From the NCBI RefSeq assembly GCF_000144625.1, contig NC_014376.1, forward strand, positions 4,302,501 through 4,366,500: DNA of 64,000 nt. The letters are read 5' to 3'. The notes under the pieces were generated by a model. That model was not told the DNA's origin. It searched no databases and saw only the letters and a program-made list of their open reading frames with translations. Position 1 is the first letter of the stretch, and each line of letters begins with the position of its first letter. This DNA comes from [Clostridium] saccharolyticum WM1 (GTDB taxonomy: Bacteria > Bacillota > Clostridia > Lachnospirales > Lachnospiraceae). A program made the translations under genes and the position numbers. Shown piece after piece: positions 16,750-26,518 of this stretch.

Positions 16750-18705
16750 TTAGCTAAAAGATTTAAAGCAAAATACATGAGGTAATTTTTCCTGGCCCTC
16801 CGGGTAGAGTTGCCGGTAAATCTCCTGCCACAAAGTTCCTATTGAATCCTCCCCCTCCCGAATATCCTCTACGATCAGACCGCCATTCTCCATTAACAGC
16901 TCATACGCTTGATCAAATTCTTCAAGCTCCTTTAAAGCAATGATATAGTATAACCTTATTCTGCCTTCCCGCACAATGGGATCCGGAAGACCCAAGTATA
17001 ACTCTTTCATCTCACCGTATGCGCCACAATTATTTAATAGTTTAAATACATCTTTTGCATAAGACAGGCTGTTACGGCATAGTTTCATGCCTTCTAATGC
17101 AAAAGACACGGCATTCTGCCTATCCTCCTCTAACCTGTAAACCGCAGCTAACCCCAGTTTGGCCCATGGATTTTCAGAACAGTTATCTGAATTCAGGAAA
17201 TTTTTCTTTGCTTTTGAAAAATCCCTGGAATAATAGGCATGAAAGCCAAGATGCAGCCAGGCATACCAATTATGGGAATCTTGTTCCCTAACATAATCAC
17301 TTAATCTTTGGTAAAGATAATCATCCAGAATATAATCTTCTGGTACCTGCATCGGATCGGGAGAAGAAAGCTTTCCCCACTGTAAAAAGTCTTCCCATTC
17401 TTTTTGCCTGGTATCAGGACTGCTGAAATCCAGTTGGGGAGCAAGAGGAGGAAGATGGCGCTCTTCCCGCAGCCGGTTTTCCAGTCTACCATATCCGCTT
17501 CCTCTATAGATAACGGTTCCTTCTGTTTTTGCCAGTTGACGGGTTTTTATAAGTTTCTCTTCCAAAGTATTAAATTCAGCCAGCTCCCTTATATAAGAAC
17601 CAACCGCTTTCTGTGCTGATGAGAAATCCTGCAGAGTATCCTTTGATATCCGTACCGGACCATACTGCTCAATCCATTCCCAGGCAGTATTGGGAGCCAT
17701 AGGAATACATCCATATTGGGTTTTGCCAAGGCCGGCCTGAATCTCTACGTATCTTCCTGCCTCTTTTGTCAGGAACTCCTGCCACCGGTCAGACCCCTCA
17801 TTCTTCCCCCAGCAGAAAAGCTTGCGTCCTCGAAGGCGGTTTGTGGACATCTGGACCAGTCCATAGCCCTCTTGATTTACATTTGCAATGAATTTTAACT
17901 CTTTCTCCGGAATATCAAAGAAATAATCTACCTGAGTCTCGATGTTCCCATAGGCTGTCACATCGGTTTCCCGGACATAAGGTATGGATACCTTCTCAAT
18001 GATGCCGTTTGTATTTGTATAAGCCTCCTGAGCAGGGACAATCACTCTCCCGCCCGGATACTCCGGAACTGCCATATTGCTCCACCAGTACATGGGAACA
18101 ACCTGTTCATTCTGGTTATGAATGCGCATTCTGCAGTTTAGGTACCTGCTCTCTTTCTCCAGCCAGAAATCAATCTGATATGCTGTCTTTCGGATTCTTT
18201 CAAACTCATAGAACCGTAACACAGGTGTGGTCCCATCCTCCAGGCTCAGTTCCGCGGTAAATACCTGGGACATAGTGAAAGGATGATGGCCGATCATTCC
18301 GATATTCCATTCCACTCCTCCGCTGAACCATGCATTTCGCAGCGCAAGATTGCTTGGACGGATGACATCATTGGTATATAATAAGTTTGTTCCGGTCTGC
18401 TTATCAATGAAACTCCAGAGCCTTCCGCCATAGGTTGGAAGAAAGGTCGCCTTTAAATATTCATTTTCCAGGACGGCAACAGGAACCTTCTCCGGTTTCA
18501 GTTTGCGGTTATACGTATTTTGCAGGCGGTATGGATAAACACTTTGAAGCTGGCCATAGCCTTCATAGATTTCTTCATATTCATTGAGAATTGATTTCAC
18601 TTTATTCTGTATGTTGAGTTCTCCCAAAATATCCGGCAATGCGGAATCCGGTCCTAAATCGCTGACCTCCATACTGATTTCAGAAAATGTTAATTGCGGT
18701 TCCAT
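16750..18705 (-). CDS. DUF5107 / TPR protein linked to a sugar ABC transporter
   Basis: This 651-residue cytosolic protein has an N-terminal DUF5107 domain (about 60-360) with YGGRLWSFIDKQTGTNLLY and a galactose-mutarotase-like beta-sandwich pattern, and a C-terminal half (about 460-651) of helical, tetratricopeptide-like repeats (WYAWLHLGFHAYYSRDF, AKLGLAAVYRLEED). It is the last gene of the SBP-permease-permease operon, 29 bp after the second permease. DUF5107 proteins often accompany carbohydrate transporters; an enzymatic role on a glycan is possible but no catalytic motif is known to me. Confidence 0.75.
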   Translation of the reverse strand: MEPQLTFSEISMEVSDLGPDSALPDILGELNIQNKVKSILNEYEEIYEGYGQLQSVYPYRLQNTYNRKLKPEKVPVAVLENEYLKATFLPTYGGRLWSFIDKQTGTNLLYTNDVIRPSNLALRNAWFSGGVEWNIGMIGHHPFTMSQVFTAELSLEDGTTPVLRFYEFERIRKTAYQIDFWLEKESRYLNCRMRIHNQNEQVVPMYWWSNMAVPEYPGGRVIVPAQEAYTNTNGIIEKVSIPYVRETDVTAYGNIETQVDYFFDIPEKELKFIANVNQEGYGLVQMSTNRLRGRKLFCWGKNEGSDRWQEFLTKEAGRYVEIQAGLGKTQYGCIPMAPNTAWEWIEQYGPVRISKDTLQDFSSAQKAVGSYIRELAEFNTLEEKLIKTRQLAKTEGTVIYRGSGYGRLENRLREERHLPPLAPQLDFSSPDTRQKEWEDFLQWGKLSSPDPMQVPEDYILDDYLYQRLSDYVREQDSHNWYAWLHLGFHAYYSRDFSKAKKNFLNSDNCSENPWAKLGLAAVYRLEEDRQNAVSFALEGMKLCRNSLSYAKDVFKLLNNCGAYGEMKELYLGLPDPIVREGRIRLYYIIALKELEEFDQAYELLMENGGLIVEDIREGEDSIGTLWQEIYRQLYPEGQEKLPHVFCFKSFS

Positions 18706-18734
18706 TCCGCTCCTCCTCTGGCTCTTAATGAACG

Positions 18735-19610
18735 TTATCCCTTGACTCCGCCCCCGGTAATACCGGCAATGATCTTTTCCGACAAAAAGATATAAAGGAT
18801 AAAGGTAGGCAGAAATACAATGATAACGGATGCAAACATGCCTGACCAGTCTCCTGTATATTTCATGGAATTAATCATGGAATACAGTCCCACTGCAACC
18901 GGACGCACCCTGTCGGAATTGGCAAAGATCAGGGAGATGAAATACTCGTTCCAGATATTTATAAAATTAAAAATAGTTACGGTTATGATCCCTGACTGGG
19001 CCATGGGAAACATGATCAGCCAGAATGCCCTCATGGGAGGACAGCCGTCGATAGCAGCTGCTTCCTCGTAAGCCCTGGAAATATTAGCAAAGAAAGTGAG
19101 GAGAAAAATAGTCGTATAAGGAACATTAATCCCCACATAAAGGAAAATCAGTACCCCTTTATTTGCAACATAGTTGTTCAGCACGTTCATTCCGGCGATA
19201 AGGCTGAACAGAGGAAGAACAATCATGACCACAGGCACTCCCATCGCCGATACAAGACTGGTCTGGATCATCTTATTGCCTGCAAAGTGAAACCGGGACA
19301 GCACGTAGGCAGCCGGCGCGCAGATCAGGACCAGAAGGGTACAGGAAACAACGGAATACATCAGGGAGTTAAAGAAGATGGAGGAAACATTGGAATTGGT
19401 CCATGCCTTTACATAATTCTCAAAATGGATTCCCTGGGACAAGACATGGCCTGAAAAAATGGCCTTTGTGGTGGAAAAGCTGGCGGCCACCACCCAGCCC
19501 AGCAGTACAACCGTAAATAATATCCAAATAGTCAGGAGCAGATATCCTGGAAATAGCTTAAGCTCTCTTTTCCAGTTAAATGGCTCCATAAGCGTTCTTT
19601 TTTTAGCCAT
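18735..19610 (-). CDS. Carbohydrate ABC transporter permease (MalG-type)
   Basis: The 291-residue inner-membrane protein has six predicted membrane segments and the permease coupling motif EEAAAIDGCPPMRAFWLIMFPMAQ (EAAxxDG, then 9 residues, then LP/FP) near 190. It pairs with the permease encoded just upstream, 12 bp away. No ATPase gene lies in the operon, so a shared MsmK/UgpC-type ATPase encoded elsewhere is likely, as is usual for CUT1 transporters in clostridia. Confidence 0.92.
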   Translation of the reverse strand: MAKKRTLMEPFNWKRELKLFPGYLLLTIWILFTVVLLGWVVAASFSTTKAIFSGHVLSQGIHFENYVKAWTNSNVSSIFFNSLMYSVVSCTLLVLICAPAAYVLSRFHFAGNKMIQTSLVSAMGVPVVMIVLPLFSLIAGMNVLNNYVANKGVLIFLYVGINVPYTTIFLLTFFANISRAYEEAAAIDGCPPMRAFWLIMFPMAQSGIITVTIFNFINIWNEYFISLIFANSDRVRPVAVGLYSMINSMKYTGDWSGMFASVIIVFLPTFILYIFLSEKIIAGITGGGVKG

Positions 19611-19622
19611 AGATTCTCCTCC

Positions 19623-20528
19623 TTAGAATTCCAGATCATCATCTTTTATCAGTTTATTGCAAATGAGAAAGACTGCCACAACACAGATGCTTAACAGAAC
19701 GCCGATTGACGCTCCCAGGCCTGCATTTCGTTCTGTCATGCTGTTGCCCGCTCCAAAGATCATCATGTACATATAAACCATGGGAGTAATGGTCTGGGTA
19801 TCCGCTGTAACCGTTGAAAACAACTGGGACCAGACAAAAAAGCCCACAGAGGTGACACTCCACATGGTGATATTGGTTTTAAACACCCCTTTTAACAGAG
19901 GAAAGGTAATGTATCGGAACTGGTTTATTTTATTTGCCCCATCCAGAGTGGCTGCTTCATAGTAGTCCTCTCCGATCCGCTCGATCCCGCTTGCAAAAAT
20001 CAGCATGTGGTATCCCACCATACCAAAGCAGTAAGCGATCAGCAGGGCCATGAATTTGTGGTCATTATCAAGCCACTGGACCTTGGACAAATACGTAAGC
20101 CCTATGGATGAAAACACATTTTTAAGGAGACCGAATTTGGGACTGTATACATACTGAAGCCACATGGTCGCCAGGGCCACTGCGCTGACTACATTGGGAA
20201 GATAAATCATTGCCCTGAAAAAGCTTTTAAAACGTATCCCGCTGGTGATGATAACTGCAAACAAAAGGGCCAGGGACATGACGATCAATCCGCCGATCAG
20301 CCAGATGCGGAACAGATTCCACATGGATATGCGGAACAGACTGGTTCCCGCCAGCTTGCTGTAATTGGCCAGTCCTGTAAACTGCCACTTGGTCATTGAA
20401 TCCGTGATTCCTTCGATCTTAAAAAAGCTCATTAAAATCGTCCTGAAAATGGGATAAAGGAATACAAGGACAAACATTAGAATCGCCGGTGTTAGAAATA
20501 CGGCAATCATGGTCTTATTCTTCTTCAC
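19623..20528 (-). CDS. Carbohydrate ABC transporter permease (MalF-type)
   Basis: This 301-residue protein has six membrane segments and the coupling motif EDYYEAATLDGANKINQFRYITFP near 205 (EAAxLDGA). I start it at GTG 20528, preceded by GGGGAGG at 8 nt; a longer reading to 20585 would include the strong hairpin at 20561-20586 and is rejected. It forms a heterodimer with the next permease. Confidence 0.92.
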   Translation of the reverse strand: MKKNKTMIAVFLTPAILMFVLVFLYPIFRTILMSFFKIEGITDSMTKWQFTGLANYSKLAGTSLFRISMWNLFRIWLIGGLIVMSLALLFAVIITSGIRFKSFFRAMIYLPNVVSAVALATMWLQYVYSPKFGLLKNVFSSIGLTYLSKVQWLDNDHKFMALLIAYCFGMVGYHMLIFASGIERIGEDYYEAATLDGANKINQFRYITFPLLKGVFKTNITMWSVTSVGFFVWSQLFSTVTADTQTITPMVYMYMMIFGAGNSMTERNAGLGASIGVLLSICVVAVFLICNKLIKDDDLEF

Positions 20529-20560
20529 GTTAAATACCTCCCCGGCTTCCTTAATCACGT

Positions 20561-20586
20561 GGTGACACCGCCAAAGCGGTGTCACC
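20561..20586 (-). repeat. Strong hairpin between SBP and permease genes
   Basis: GGTGACACCGC and GCGGTGTCACC form a perfect 11-bp stem with a CAAA loop. No T run follows on the minus strand. Hairpins in this position commonly protect the upstream binding-protein mRNA and lower permease expression. Confidence 0.8.
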
Positions 20587-20607
20587 CTAAATTCTTACTG
20601 ATCCGGA

Positions 20608-21921
20608 TTATTTACCTGCTGCCTTAAGAGCGTCTACGTATTCTGCTGCCGTAATGGAACCGCCGCAAAGCTTCATAAAGTTCTCCTTGATAATTGGTGT
20701 TAAGTCTGCATTGGCTTCCGCTCCGGCTGCCCATGGATACCGAACGGTAAGGCTTTCCATCACAGGTTTCACGCTGGCAAGCTGTGCCGGCCATTCTGCA
20801 TTTCTGGAATCTGCCGGGATGCCCATTGACATTTCGGACATCTTCTTGTCAAATTCCCCCTGGGTGATGTACTGAATCAGCTTAAATGCATTATCAGCAT
20901 TCTTGGAATTCTTATTGATGGCCAGAACCTGAGCGCCGTAGTTGGAGGCATTGGTTCCATCTTTTCCCCCATCCAGAGCAGGGTAGCTGAAGCAGCCCCA
21001 CTTAAAGTCTTCTCCTGCCATATCCTTCACTTCATTGGGAAGCCAGGAACCGTTTAAGTACATAGCAGCTGTTCCCATGGCAAGCTCCTGGTTTTGTCCT
21101 GCAGGCCATACGTTAGATGCAATGGTCTCAGAAAAATATCCCTTCTTTGCAAAGTCTTCATAAGCCTGAGCCGTCTTAAGGACTGCCGGGTCATCCCATT
21201 TGCCTTCTTTAACAATGGCTTCCGTTTCCGGTTCGCCTAAAAGTCTGGCCATGTGATAGCCAAACATTGCTGTAATGTAAGCGTCATCACAGGTAATGGG
21301 GGTATAACCTGCATCCTTGATTTTCTGGCATGCAGCATCCAGCTCTTCCCAGGTCTTTGGCACTTCCTTGATTCCTGCTTCATCAAAGATGGCCTGATTA
21401 TAGAAAAATGCAAATACGTTGGGCTGGTAAGGAATGGATTTTAAGGTACCCTTTCCCACTTCCCTGCAGGCCGACATTAAGCCTGCATTGGCATTGGCTT
21501 CATATCCGGAAGCCTTTACCAGTTCTTCCAGATCCATCAGGTACTGGCCCCATGTGGTATTCACTCGGTCAATATCCTCGTCAAACAAGTCAATGTTGGT
21601 TCCTGCATCCAAAGCAGGCTGCAAGCCTTCCCGGATTCCTGTACGCCCCTTAAACTGAACGTCTACTTTGATTCCTGTATCTGCCGTAAATTTGTCAACA
21701 GCCATCTGGATCGCCTGGCCCTGAGGCTCCGTTGCCTCCCACATGGTCCAGTAGAGGAGCCCTTCTCCGCCGCCTGCAGTTGTTTCCTTGGGTGCCTCAG
21801 TGGCAGCCCCGGCAGCCGTTGTAGCTGCTGTAGTAGCTGTGGAATTTCCTCCTGCGCATCCTGCCAGAAGGCCGGCTGCCATAGCTGTGCTCAGCATAAC
21901 ACCAATAAAACGTTTTTTCAT
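20608..21921 (-). CDS. Extracellular solute-binding lipoprotein of a sugar ABC transporter
   Basis: The 437-residue protein has a lipoprotein signal peptide with lipobox LLAGC (Cys22), then a Thr/Ala-rich linker to about residue 50, then a family-1 solute-binding fold (GLLYWTMWEATEPQGQ; MYLNGSWLPNE; INKNSKNADNAFKLIQYI). It would capture a mono- or oligosaccharide outside the membrane. It leads the operon and is divergent from the AraC regulator at 22158, which probably controls it. Confidence 0.92.
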   Translation of the reverse strand: MKKRFIGVMLSTAMAAGLLAGCAGGNSTATTAATTAAGAATEAPKETTAGGGEGLLYWTMWEATEPQGQAIQMAVDKFTADTGIKVDVQFKGRTGIREGLQPALDAGTNIDLFDEDIDRVNTTWGQYLMDLEELVKASGYEANANAGLMSACREVGKGTLKSIPYQPNVFAFFYNQAIFDEAGIKEVPKTWEELDAACQKIKDAGYTPITCDDAYITAMFGYHMARLLGEPETEAIVKEGKWDDPAVLKTAQAYEDFAKKGYFSETIASNVWPAGQNQELAMGTAAMYLNGSWLPNEVKDMAGEDFKWGCFSYPALDGGKDGTNASNYGAQVLAINKNSKNADNAFKLIQYITQGEFDKKMSEMSMGIPADSRNAEWPAQLASVKPVMESLTVRYPWAAGAEANADLTPIIKENFMKLCGGSITAAEYVDALKAAGK

Positions 21922-21980
21922 AATTTTACCTCCCTTTGTTATCCGACTTTACTGTCAGATGTTCTTGGTGACTCTATATT

Positions 21981-22015
21981 ATTATACTTTTGAACAAAAA
22001 GCTTTGTACAAAAAG
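21981..22015 (-). promoter_or_regulatory. Promoter and adjacent direct repeats of the ABC operon
   Basis: On the minus strand a TATAAT (21981-21986) is directly preceded by two adjacent near-repeats, CTTTTTGTACAAAG (22002-22015) and CTTTTTGTTCAAAAG (21987-22001). No good -35 hexamer is present. The arrangement suggests activator-dependent transcription by the divergent AraC regulator. Confidence 0.6.
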
Positions 22016-22157
22016 TCATCATTTTTAACATTTTAGTTTTTTATCATTTGCTTTTTTCATAATTAGAAGTTAAAATAGGAATAAATTCTATGCGTTATGC
22101 ACAACATCTTTATTGAGCTTCAAGGGTATTTTACAATATATAACCAGGGAGAAAGAT

Positions 22158-23048
22158 ATGAAATATAAGTATACAGAACTGAGAGAAGAGATTATCATCC
22201 ACCGGATCATCAGCATTCATTATTTTGAATACATGAGTGATTTCACCTTTGCAGGGGAATCCCATAACTTTTGGGAATTGCTTTGTGTAGATAAAGGAGA
22301 AGTGGATGTAGTGGCCGATCATGAGCGGCTGACCCTCCACAAGGGAGAGGTGATTTTCCATCAGCCAAATGAGTTTCACCGGGTCCTGGCCAATGGGATC
22401 ATCGCCCCCAACCTTGTTGTCATCGGGTTTGACTGCCAGTCACCCTCCATGGCCTTTTTCAAGGAGCAGATCCTGAAGGTAGGACAGGAAGAACAGGAAC
22501 TGCTGGCACACATCATAGCCGAAGCACGCCTCTGCTTTGAGGGAAGGCTTGATAACCCTTATCAGGAGGTGCTGGTGAGAAAGGACCAGAAGTCCTTTGC
22601 AGGAGAGCAGATGATAAAAATCTATCTGGAACAGTTCCTGATACAGATGTACCGCCGCTCTCTCCTTGCACGCCAGGCCCCCATACTTCATAAGGAAACT
22701 CCTTCCGCAGAAGATATCTATGAAACCATCCTGGAATATTTTGAAAAGAACATCTGCACCCAGCTTACCATTGACCAGATCAGCCGGGATAATCTAATCA
22801 GCACATCTCAGTTAAAAAAGCTTTTCTGCGAAAAGGGAAATACCGGCGTCATCGAATATTTTAACGGAATGAAAATAGATGCAGCAAAGCAGCTCATAAG
22901 GAACCGGCAGCTTAATTTTACCCAGATCGCCAATTACCTGGGCTATACCTCGGTTCACTATTTTTCCAGGCAGTTTAAGCATCTGACCGGAATGACTCCT
23001 TCCGAATATGCCACATCCATTAAGAAGCTGTCTGAAAAAATGTACTGA
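22158..23048 (+). CDS. AraC-family transcriptional regulator, copy 1
   Basis: The 296-residue regulator has an N-terminal cupin-like sensing domain (HKGEVIFHQPNEFHRVLANG) and a C-terminal pair of helix-turn-helix motifs (LTIDQISRDNLISTSQLKKLF; FTQIANYLGYTSVHYFSRQFK). The start is ATG 22158 with GGGAGAAAG upstream; an earlier in-frame start at 22113 has no SD. It is divergent from the ABC operon. It is closely related to the regulator at 27692-28600, sharing HYFEYMSDF and the ending LTGMTPSEYATSI, so the two probably arose by duplication. Confidence 0.92.
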   Translation: MKYKYTELREEIIIHRIISIHYFEYMSDFTFAGESHNFWELLCVDKGEVDVVADHERLTLHKGEVIFHQPNEFHRVLANGIIAPNLVVIGFDCQSPSMAFFKEQILKVGQEEQELLAHIIAEARLCFEGRLDNPYQEVLVRKDQKSFAGEQMIKIYLEQFLIQMYRRSLLARQAPILHKETPSAEDIYETILEYFEKNICTQLTIDQISRDNLISTSQLKKLFCEKGNTGVIEYFNGMKIDAAKQLIRNRQLNFTQIANYLGYTSVHYFSRQFKHLTGMTPSEYATSIKKLSEKMY

Positions 23049-23067
23049 TGGATACCGGACTTATAAG

Positions 23068-23108
23068 AAAGAAAAGACTTTGCTACTTTCCAGTAAAGTC
23101 TTTTCTTT
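23068..23108 (+). terminator. Intrinsic terminator of AraC copy 1
   Basis: AAAGAAAAGACTTT and AAAGTCTTTTCTTT form a perfect 14-bp inverted repeat around 13 bases, ending in a T-rich arm. It lies 20 bp after the stop codon. Confidence 0.8.
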
Positions 23109-23192
23109 GCCTTGCCTATCTCAAGGTAACTGCCGCAAAATGAATACAAAAGACTTTTATTTGTTCTTCTTAAGGATACTTTCGTTTCTTTC

Positions 23193-24011
23193 TTACACTA
23201 CAAATTTTATATACGTCCTGTCATCAATTGAACTTTTTTTGTTTGTAAAACCAGACACCGCTTTATAGTAATCAATGCATAAAGGATCTTTTTCCTTCAA
23301 CTCTTTTATAAACAGCTCACTTTCAGCTAATGATGATTCTAATCTTGGATACCCATCAGATGCCAGAATAACAGTATCTCCTTTTTTGACATCACATATA
23401 ATTGCTTTTGAGAATTCATTACAAAAACCATCTAATACGCTGAATTCGTATTTGCCTCCTTTATCACAATTGGAAAAATACAACTGGTTTTTAATGAAAG
23501 GAAAAATAACTTCCTGGGATGGATCCGAGAGACAAAGCTCTTCTACTGATTTCCCACTGATAAGTTCCGAATGAAGATAAGCAGATCTTACTTCTGCCAA
23601 TAGCAAATCAATTTCCATTTCTTTTTTAGCCGCCTGCCCGTTAATGCTAAATTGACAATCTCCAAAACTCCAAATCTGTTTATGCATTTGACTGTAAATT
23701 ACAATGGTAGAACGTAATCTCTCCGCTGTGTTTTTAATAAAATATTCATCATTTCCATGATATTGCTTATGAAGCTGCATATTCAAATACTTTAATACCT
23801 GGAATGCATTCTCATCTCCATTAAAATCTTCCATTGCATCCATCAGAATTTCTTTTGCATGAAACCCGCTGGTTTTATTATTCCATAAAATTTTTCCTTT
23901 GGCAGTGACTCCATCCATAACTGCAATAAATTTTTCATTGATAAATAATCCATCTTCGCACAAAGCATTGTTACCATACTTTGACTCAATAAATTTTTCT
24001 ATAATTTGCAT
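23193..24011 (-). CDS. PP2C-like protein phosphatase domain protein
   Basis: This 272-residue protein shows the metal-binding landmarks of PP2C phosphatases in order: CEDGLF near 18 and AVMDGVT near 30, SFGDCQF near 115, VILASDGYPRLE near 208 and SIDDRTYIKF at the C terminus. The sequence between them is divergent, so the family call is moderate. The gene stands alone, is visibly richer in A+T than its neighbours and has a weak SD (AGAAGAA), which would fit acquisition by transfer. A role in Ser/Thr dephosphorylation or nucleotide signalling is inference. Confidence 0.65.
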   Translation of the reverse strand: MQIIEKFIESKYGNNALCEDGLFINEKFIAVMDGVTAKGKILWNNKTSGFHAKEILMDAMEDFNGDENAFQVLKYLNMQLHKQYHGNDEYFIKNTAERLRSTIVIYSQMHKQIWSFGDCQFSINGQAAKKEMEIDLLLAEVRSAYLHSELISGKSVEELCLSDPSQEVIFPFIKNQLYFSNCDKGGKYEFSVLDGFCNEFSKAIICDVKKGDTVILASDGYPRLESSLAESELFIKELKEKDPLCIDYYKAVSGFTNKKSSIDDRTYIKFVV

Positions 24012-24196
24012 TTCTTCTATGTATGCTGAATAGAAACATACTCTCCTTTCTCCGATATTAAGTGGGCTCAGTCCTTTTTACTCCATTAAAATATCGAAAT
24101 ACAGTCTGTTATCCAATAAAAAAGTATCTGTCCAGATATTGATGATCCTAAGAACAGACACTCGATAAACAAATGCTTCCGTTTAATATAGTTAAT

Positions 24197-24230
24197 CTGT
24201 CCCGGCTGATATGAAGATCATCCGGGACAG
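24197..24230 (-). terminator. Probable terminator of the galE unit
   Basis: CTGTCCCGG and CCGGGACAG form a 9-bp stem. The following sequence on the minus strand (ATTAACTATATT) is only moderately T-rich. Confidence 0.6.
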
Positions 24231-24255
24231 GCTTCCAGGCGCAGGCCTTAAGTCT

Positions 24256-25272
24256 TTATTTGTAGCCGTTTGGATTACCGGACTGCCATCTCCAGGAATC
24301 CTCACACATTTCATCAATTCCTCTGGCCGCTTCCCAGCCAAGTTCCTTTTTTGCCAGGGACACATCGGCATAGCAGGCAGCAATATCCCCTGGACGGCGG
24401 GGTTTGATGGAATATGGGATGGACTTCCCGCATGCCTTTGAGAATGCTTCAATCATCTGAAGAACACTGAAGCCCTGTCCGGTTCCCAGGTTATAGATCC
24501 GCACTTCAGGACCTGAAGAAGCAATCTTTTCAAGAGCTTTTACATGGCCAAGGGCCAGATCCACCACATGAATGTAATCACGCACCCCGGTTCCATCCGG
24601 CGTATCATAATCATCGCCAAATACGCCCACTTCCTTTAGTTTGCCCACAGCCACCTGGGTGATATAAGGAGTCAGGTTATTAGGGATTCCCGCAGGGTCC
24701 TCACCAATGAGGCCGCTCTTATGAGCTCCTACAGGATTAAAATAGCGCAGAAGAATTACGCTCCATTCCGGATCTGCGGTATGAAGGTCTGTAAGAATCT
24801 GTTCCAGCATGCTCTTTGTCTGTCCGTAGGGGTTGGTAATCTTTCCCTTTGGACAATCCTCGGTAATGGGTACAAAGGCCGGATCCCCGTATACGGTAGC
24901 GGATGAACTGAATATGATATTCTTTACATGATGGGCTCTCATAACATCGCACAGAATCAATGTCCCTGTGATGTTATTGTGATAATACTCCAGCGGTTTT
25001 GCAACGGATTCTCCCACCGCCTTTAGCCCGGCGAAATGGATAACCGCATCAATCGCCTCTTTGGCAAATATCTTTTCCAATGCTTCACGATCCAAAAGAT
25101 CCGCTTCATAGAATGCCACCGTTTTTCCGGTAATAGCTTCTACCCGTTCTAACGAAACCTTGGAAGAATTGCAAAGATTATCTACCACGACTACCTCATG
25201 GCCCTGTTCCAAAAGCTCAATACATGTATGGCTGCCGATATATCCGGCGCCTCCTGTTACCAGTATTCTCAT
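24256..25272 (-). CDS. galE: UDP-glucose 4-epimerase
   Basis: The 338-residue SDR-family enzyme interconverts UDP-glucose and UDP-galactose, and often the N-acetyl forms. It has the NAD motif [20 protein letters not shown] at the N terminus, the catalytic SSSATVYG with YGQTK (YxxxK) near 150, and [12 protein letters not shown]. Length is typical. It lies downstream of the kinase and nucleotidyltransferase genes, 133 bp away on the same strand, suggesting a pathway from a hexosamine 1-phosphate to a UDP sugar pool. Confidence 0.96.
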   Translation of the reverse strand: MRILVTGGAGYIGSHTCIELLEQGHEVVVVDNLCNSSKVSLERVEAITGKTVAFYEADLLDREALEKIFAKEAIDAVIHFAGLKAVGESVAKPLEYYHNNITGTLILCDVMRAHHVKNIIFSSSATVYGDPAFVPITEDCPKGKITNPYGQTKSMLEQILTDLHTADPEWSVILLRYFNPVGAHKSGLIGEDPAGIPNNLTPYITQVAVGKLKEVGVFGDDYDTPDGTGVRDYIHVVDLALGHVKALEKIASSGPEVRIYNLGTGQGFSVLQMIEAFSKACGKSIPYSIKPRRPGDIAACYADVSLAKKELGWEAARGIDEMCEDSWRWQSGNPNGYK

Positions 25273-25405
25273 GTTATCTCCTCTTTCCTATTTTTTTTTA
25301 ATACAAATGAAGCAAGCGGACATAAAGTCATATCCCATCACGCCCGATAAAGCGGGGCGCAGAATTCTTGCCCTTCTGCCTGACCCTTAAATACAAGAGG
25401 AAAAA

Positions 25406-26518
25406 TTATATTTCACTCCTGCGGACAACCGCTTCCATTTCTTCCCACTTCTTCTCCATGTCGGAAACAAGCTCAAACTGGGTCCTGGCCCGATCCAGAT
25501 TATGGTTATCGCGGCTGGTATGGAAATAGGTGTCCCCCTGTAGGAAATCCGTTAAAAAACGCACGCCGCATTCATAGGTCATGAGCTTTGCTCCCATAGG
25601 AAGCATCTTCTTTTCCTCCGGCGTCAGACTTCCGTTGCAGCCCTCTAAATATCCTTTGGTATAGGTCTCAAACAGGGGCAGGGACAAGGATACCTTGCTC
25701 ACATCAGGCTCATCCTCTTCCGCCGTGTTGGCTCCGAAGCGGATGGAATCCCCAAAATCAAAGATGGACAAGCCAGGCATAATGGTATCCAGGTCAATGA
25801 TGCACAGCGCTTCTCCCGTAGCATCATCGATCATGATATTATTAAGCTTGGTATCGTTGTGGGTAACACAGAGAGGAAGTCTGCCATCTTTTAACATATC
25901 CATGGCTATGGACGCTTCCTTCTCCCGGTCAAGGACGAACGTTATTTCTTTCTGAACCAGATGGGCACGGCCCCAGGCATCAGCCTTTACAGCGGCCTTA
26001 AAGGCTTCCAGGCGCACCGGTGTGTTGTGGAAGTCAGGTATGGTTTCTGCCAGCTCACCGGCGGGATATTCCGCCAGCTGGCGTTTAAACCGCCCAAATG
26101 CCTTGCCGCTCTGGTAAAAATCTTCGGGATTTCTCACCTTATCATAGGTGGTAGCCCTTTCAATAAAAAGATAGCCTCTCCAGTAATTTCCGTCACTGTC
26201 CTGGCAATAATCCTTCCCATCCCTTGCTTTAATGATATTAAGAGTCTCCCTGGCAGGATCTCCTCCCTGAGCCTGGATCCGTTCCCTCAGGAAGGAAGTA
26301 ACACCTGCAATGTTCTTCATAAGGGAAACCGGATTCTTAAAGACCTCATGGTTGATCCGCTGAATGATGTAGTGTTTTTCCCCTTCCTCTGTCTTGCAAA
26401 TCAGGCGAAAGGTGTCATTTATGTGGCCGCTTCCATAGCGTTTCCAGGAAACCGGCTCTCCTTCAAAGGCCAGAAGTCCAATGGCCTCTTTAATTTTTCC
26501 GCACTGTGCATCTCCCAT
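25406..26518 (-). CDS. NahK-like N-acetylhexosamine 1-kinase (APH fold)
   Basis: This 370-residue phosphotransferase has the aminoglycoside-phosphotransferase/choline-kinase fold with the catalytic loop VTHNDTKLNNIMID near 220 and the metal motif CIIDLDTIM near 245. The opening GSGHINDTFRL and IIQRINHEVFKNPVSLMKNI closely resembles bifidobacterial N-acetylhexosamine 1-kinase. It would make GalNAc/GlcNAc 1-phosphate. Its ATG overlaps the stop of the nucleotidyltransferase gene (TAATG) with GGGAGG upstream. The pairing of kinase and nucleotidyltransferase supports the call; substrate specificity is inference. Confidence 0.8.
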   Translation of the reverse strand: MGDAQCGKIKEAIGLLAFEGEPVSWKRYGSGHINDTFRLICKTEEGEKHYIIQRINHEVFKNPVSLMKNIAGVTSFLRERIQAQGGDPARETLNIIKARDGKDYCQDSDGNYWRGYLFIERATTYDKVRNPEDFYQSGKAFGRFKRQLAEYPAGELAETIPDFHNTPVRLEAFKAAVKADAWGRAHLVQKEITFVLDREKEASIAMDMLKDGRLPLCVTHNDTKLNNIMIDDATGEALCIIDLDTIMPGLSIFDFGDSIRFGANTAEEDEPDVSKVSLSLPLFETYTKGYLEGCNGSLTPEEKKMLPMGAKLMTYECGVRFLTDFLQGDTYFHTSRDNHNLDRARTQFELVSDMEKKWEEMEAVVRRSEI

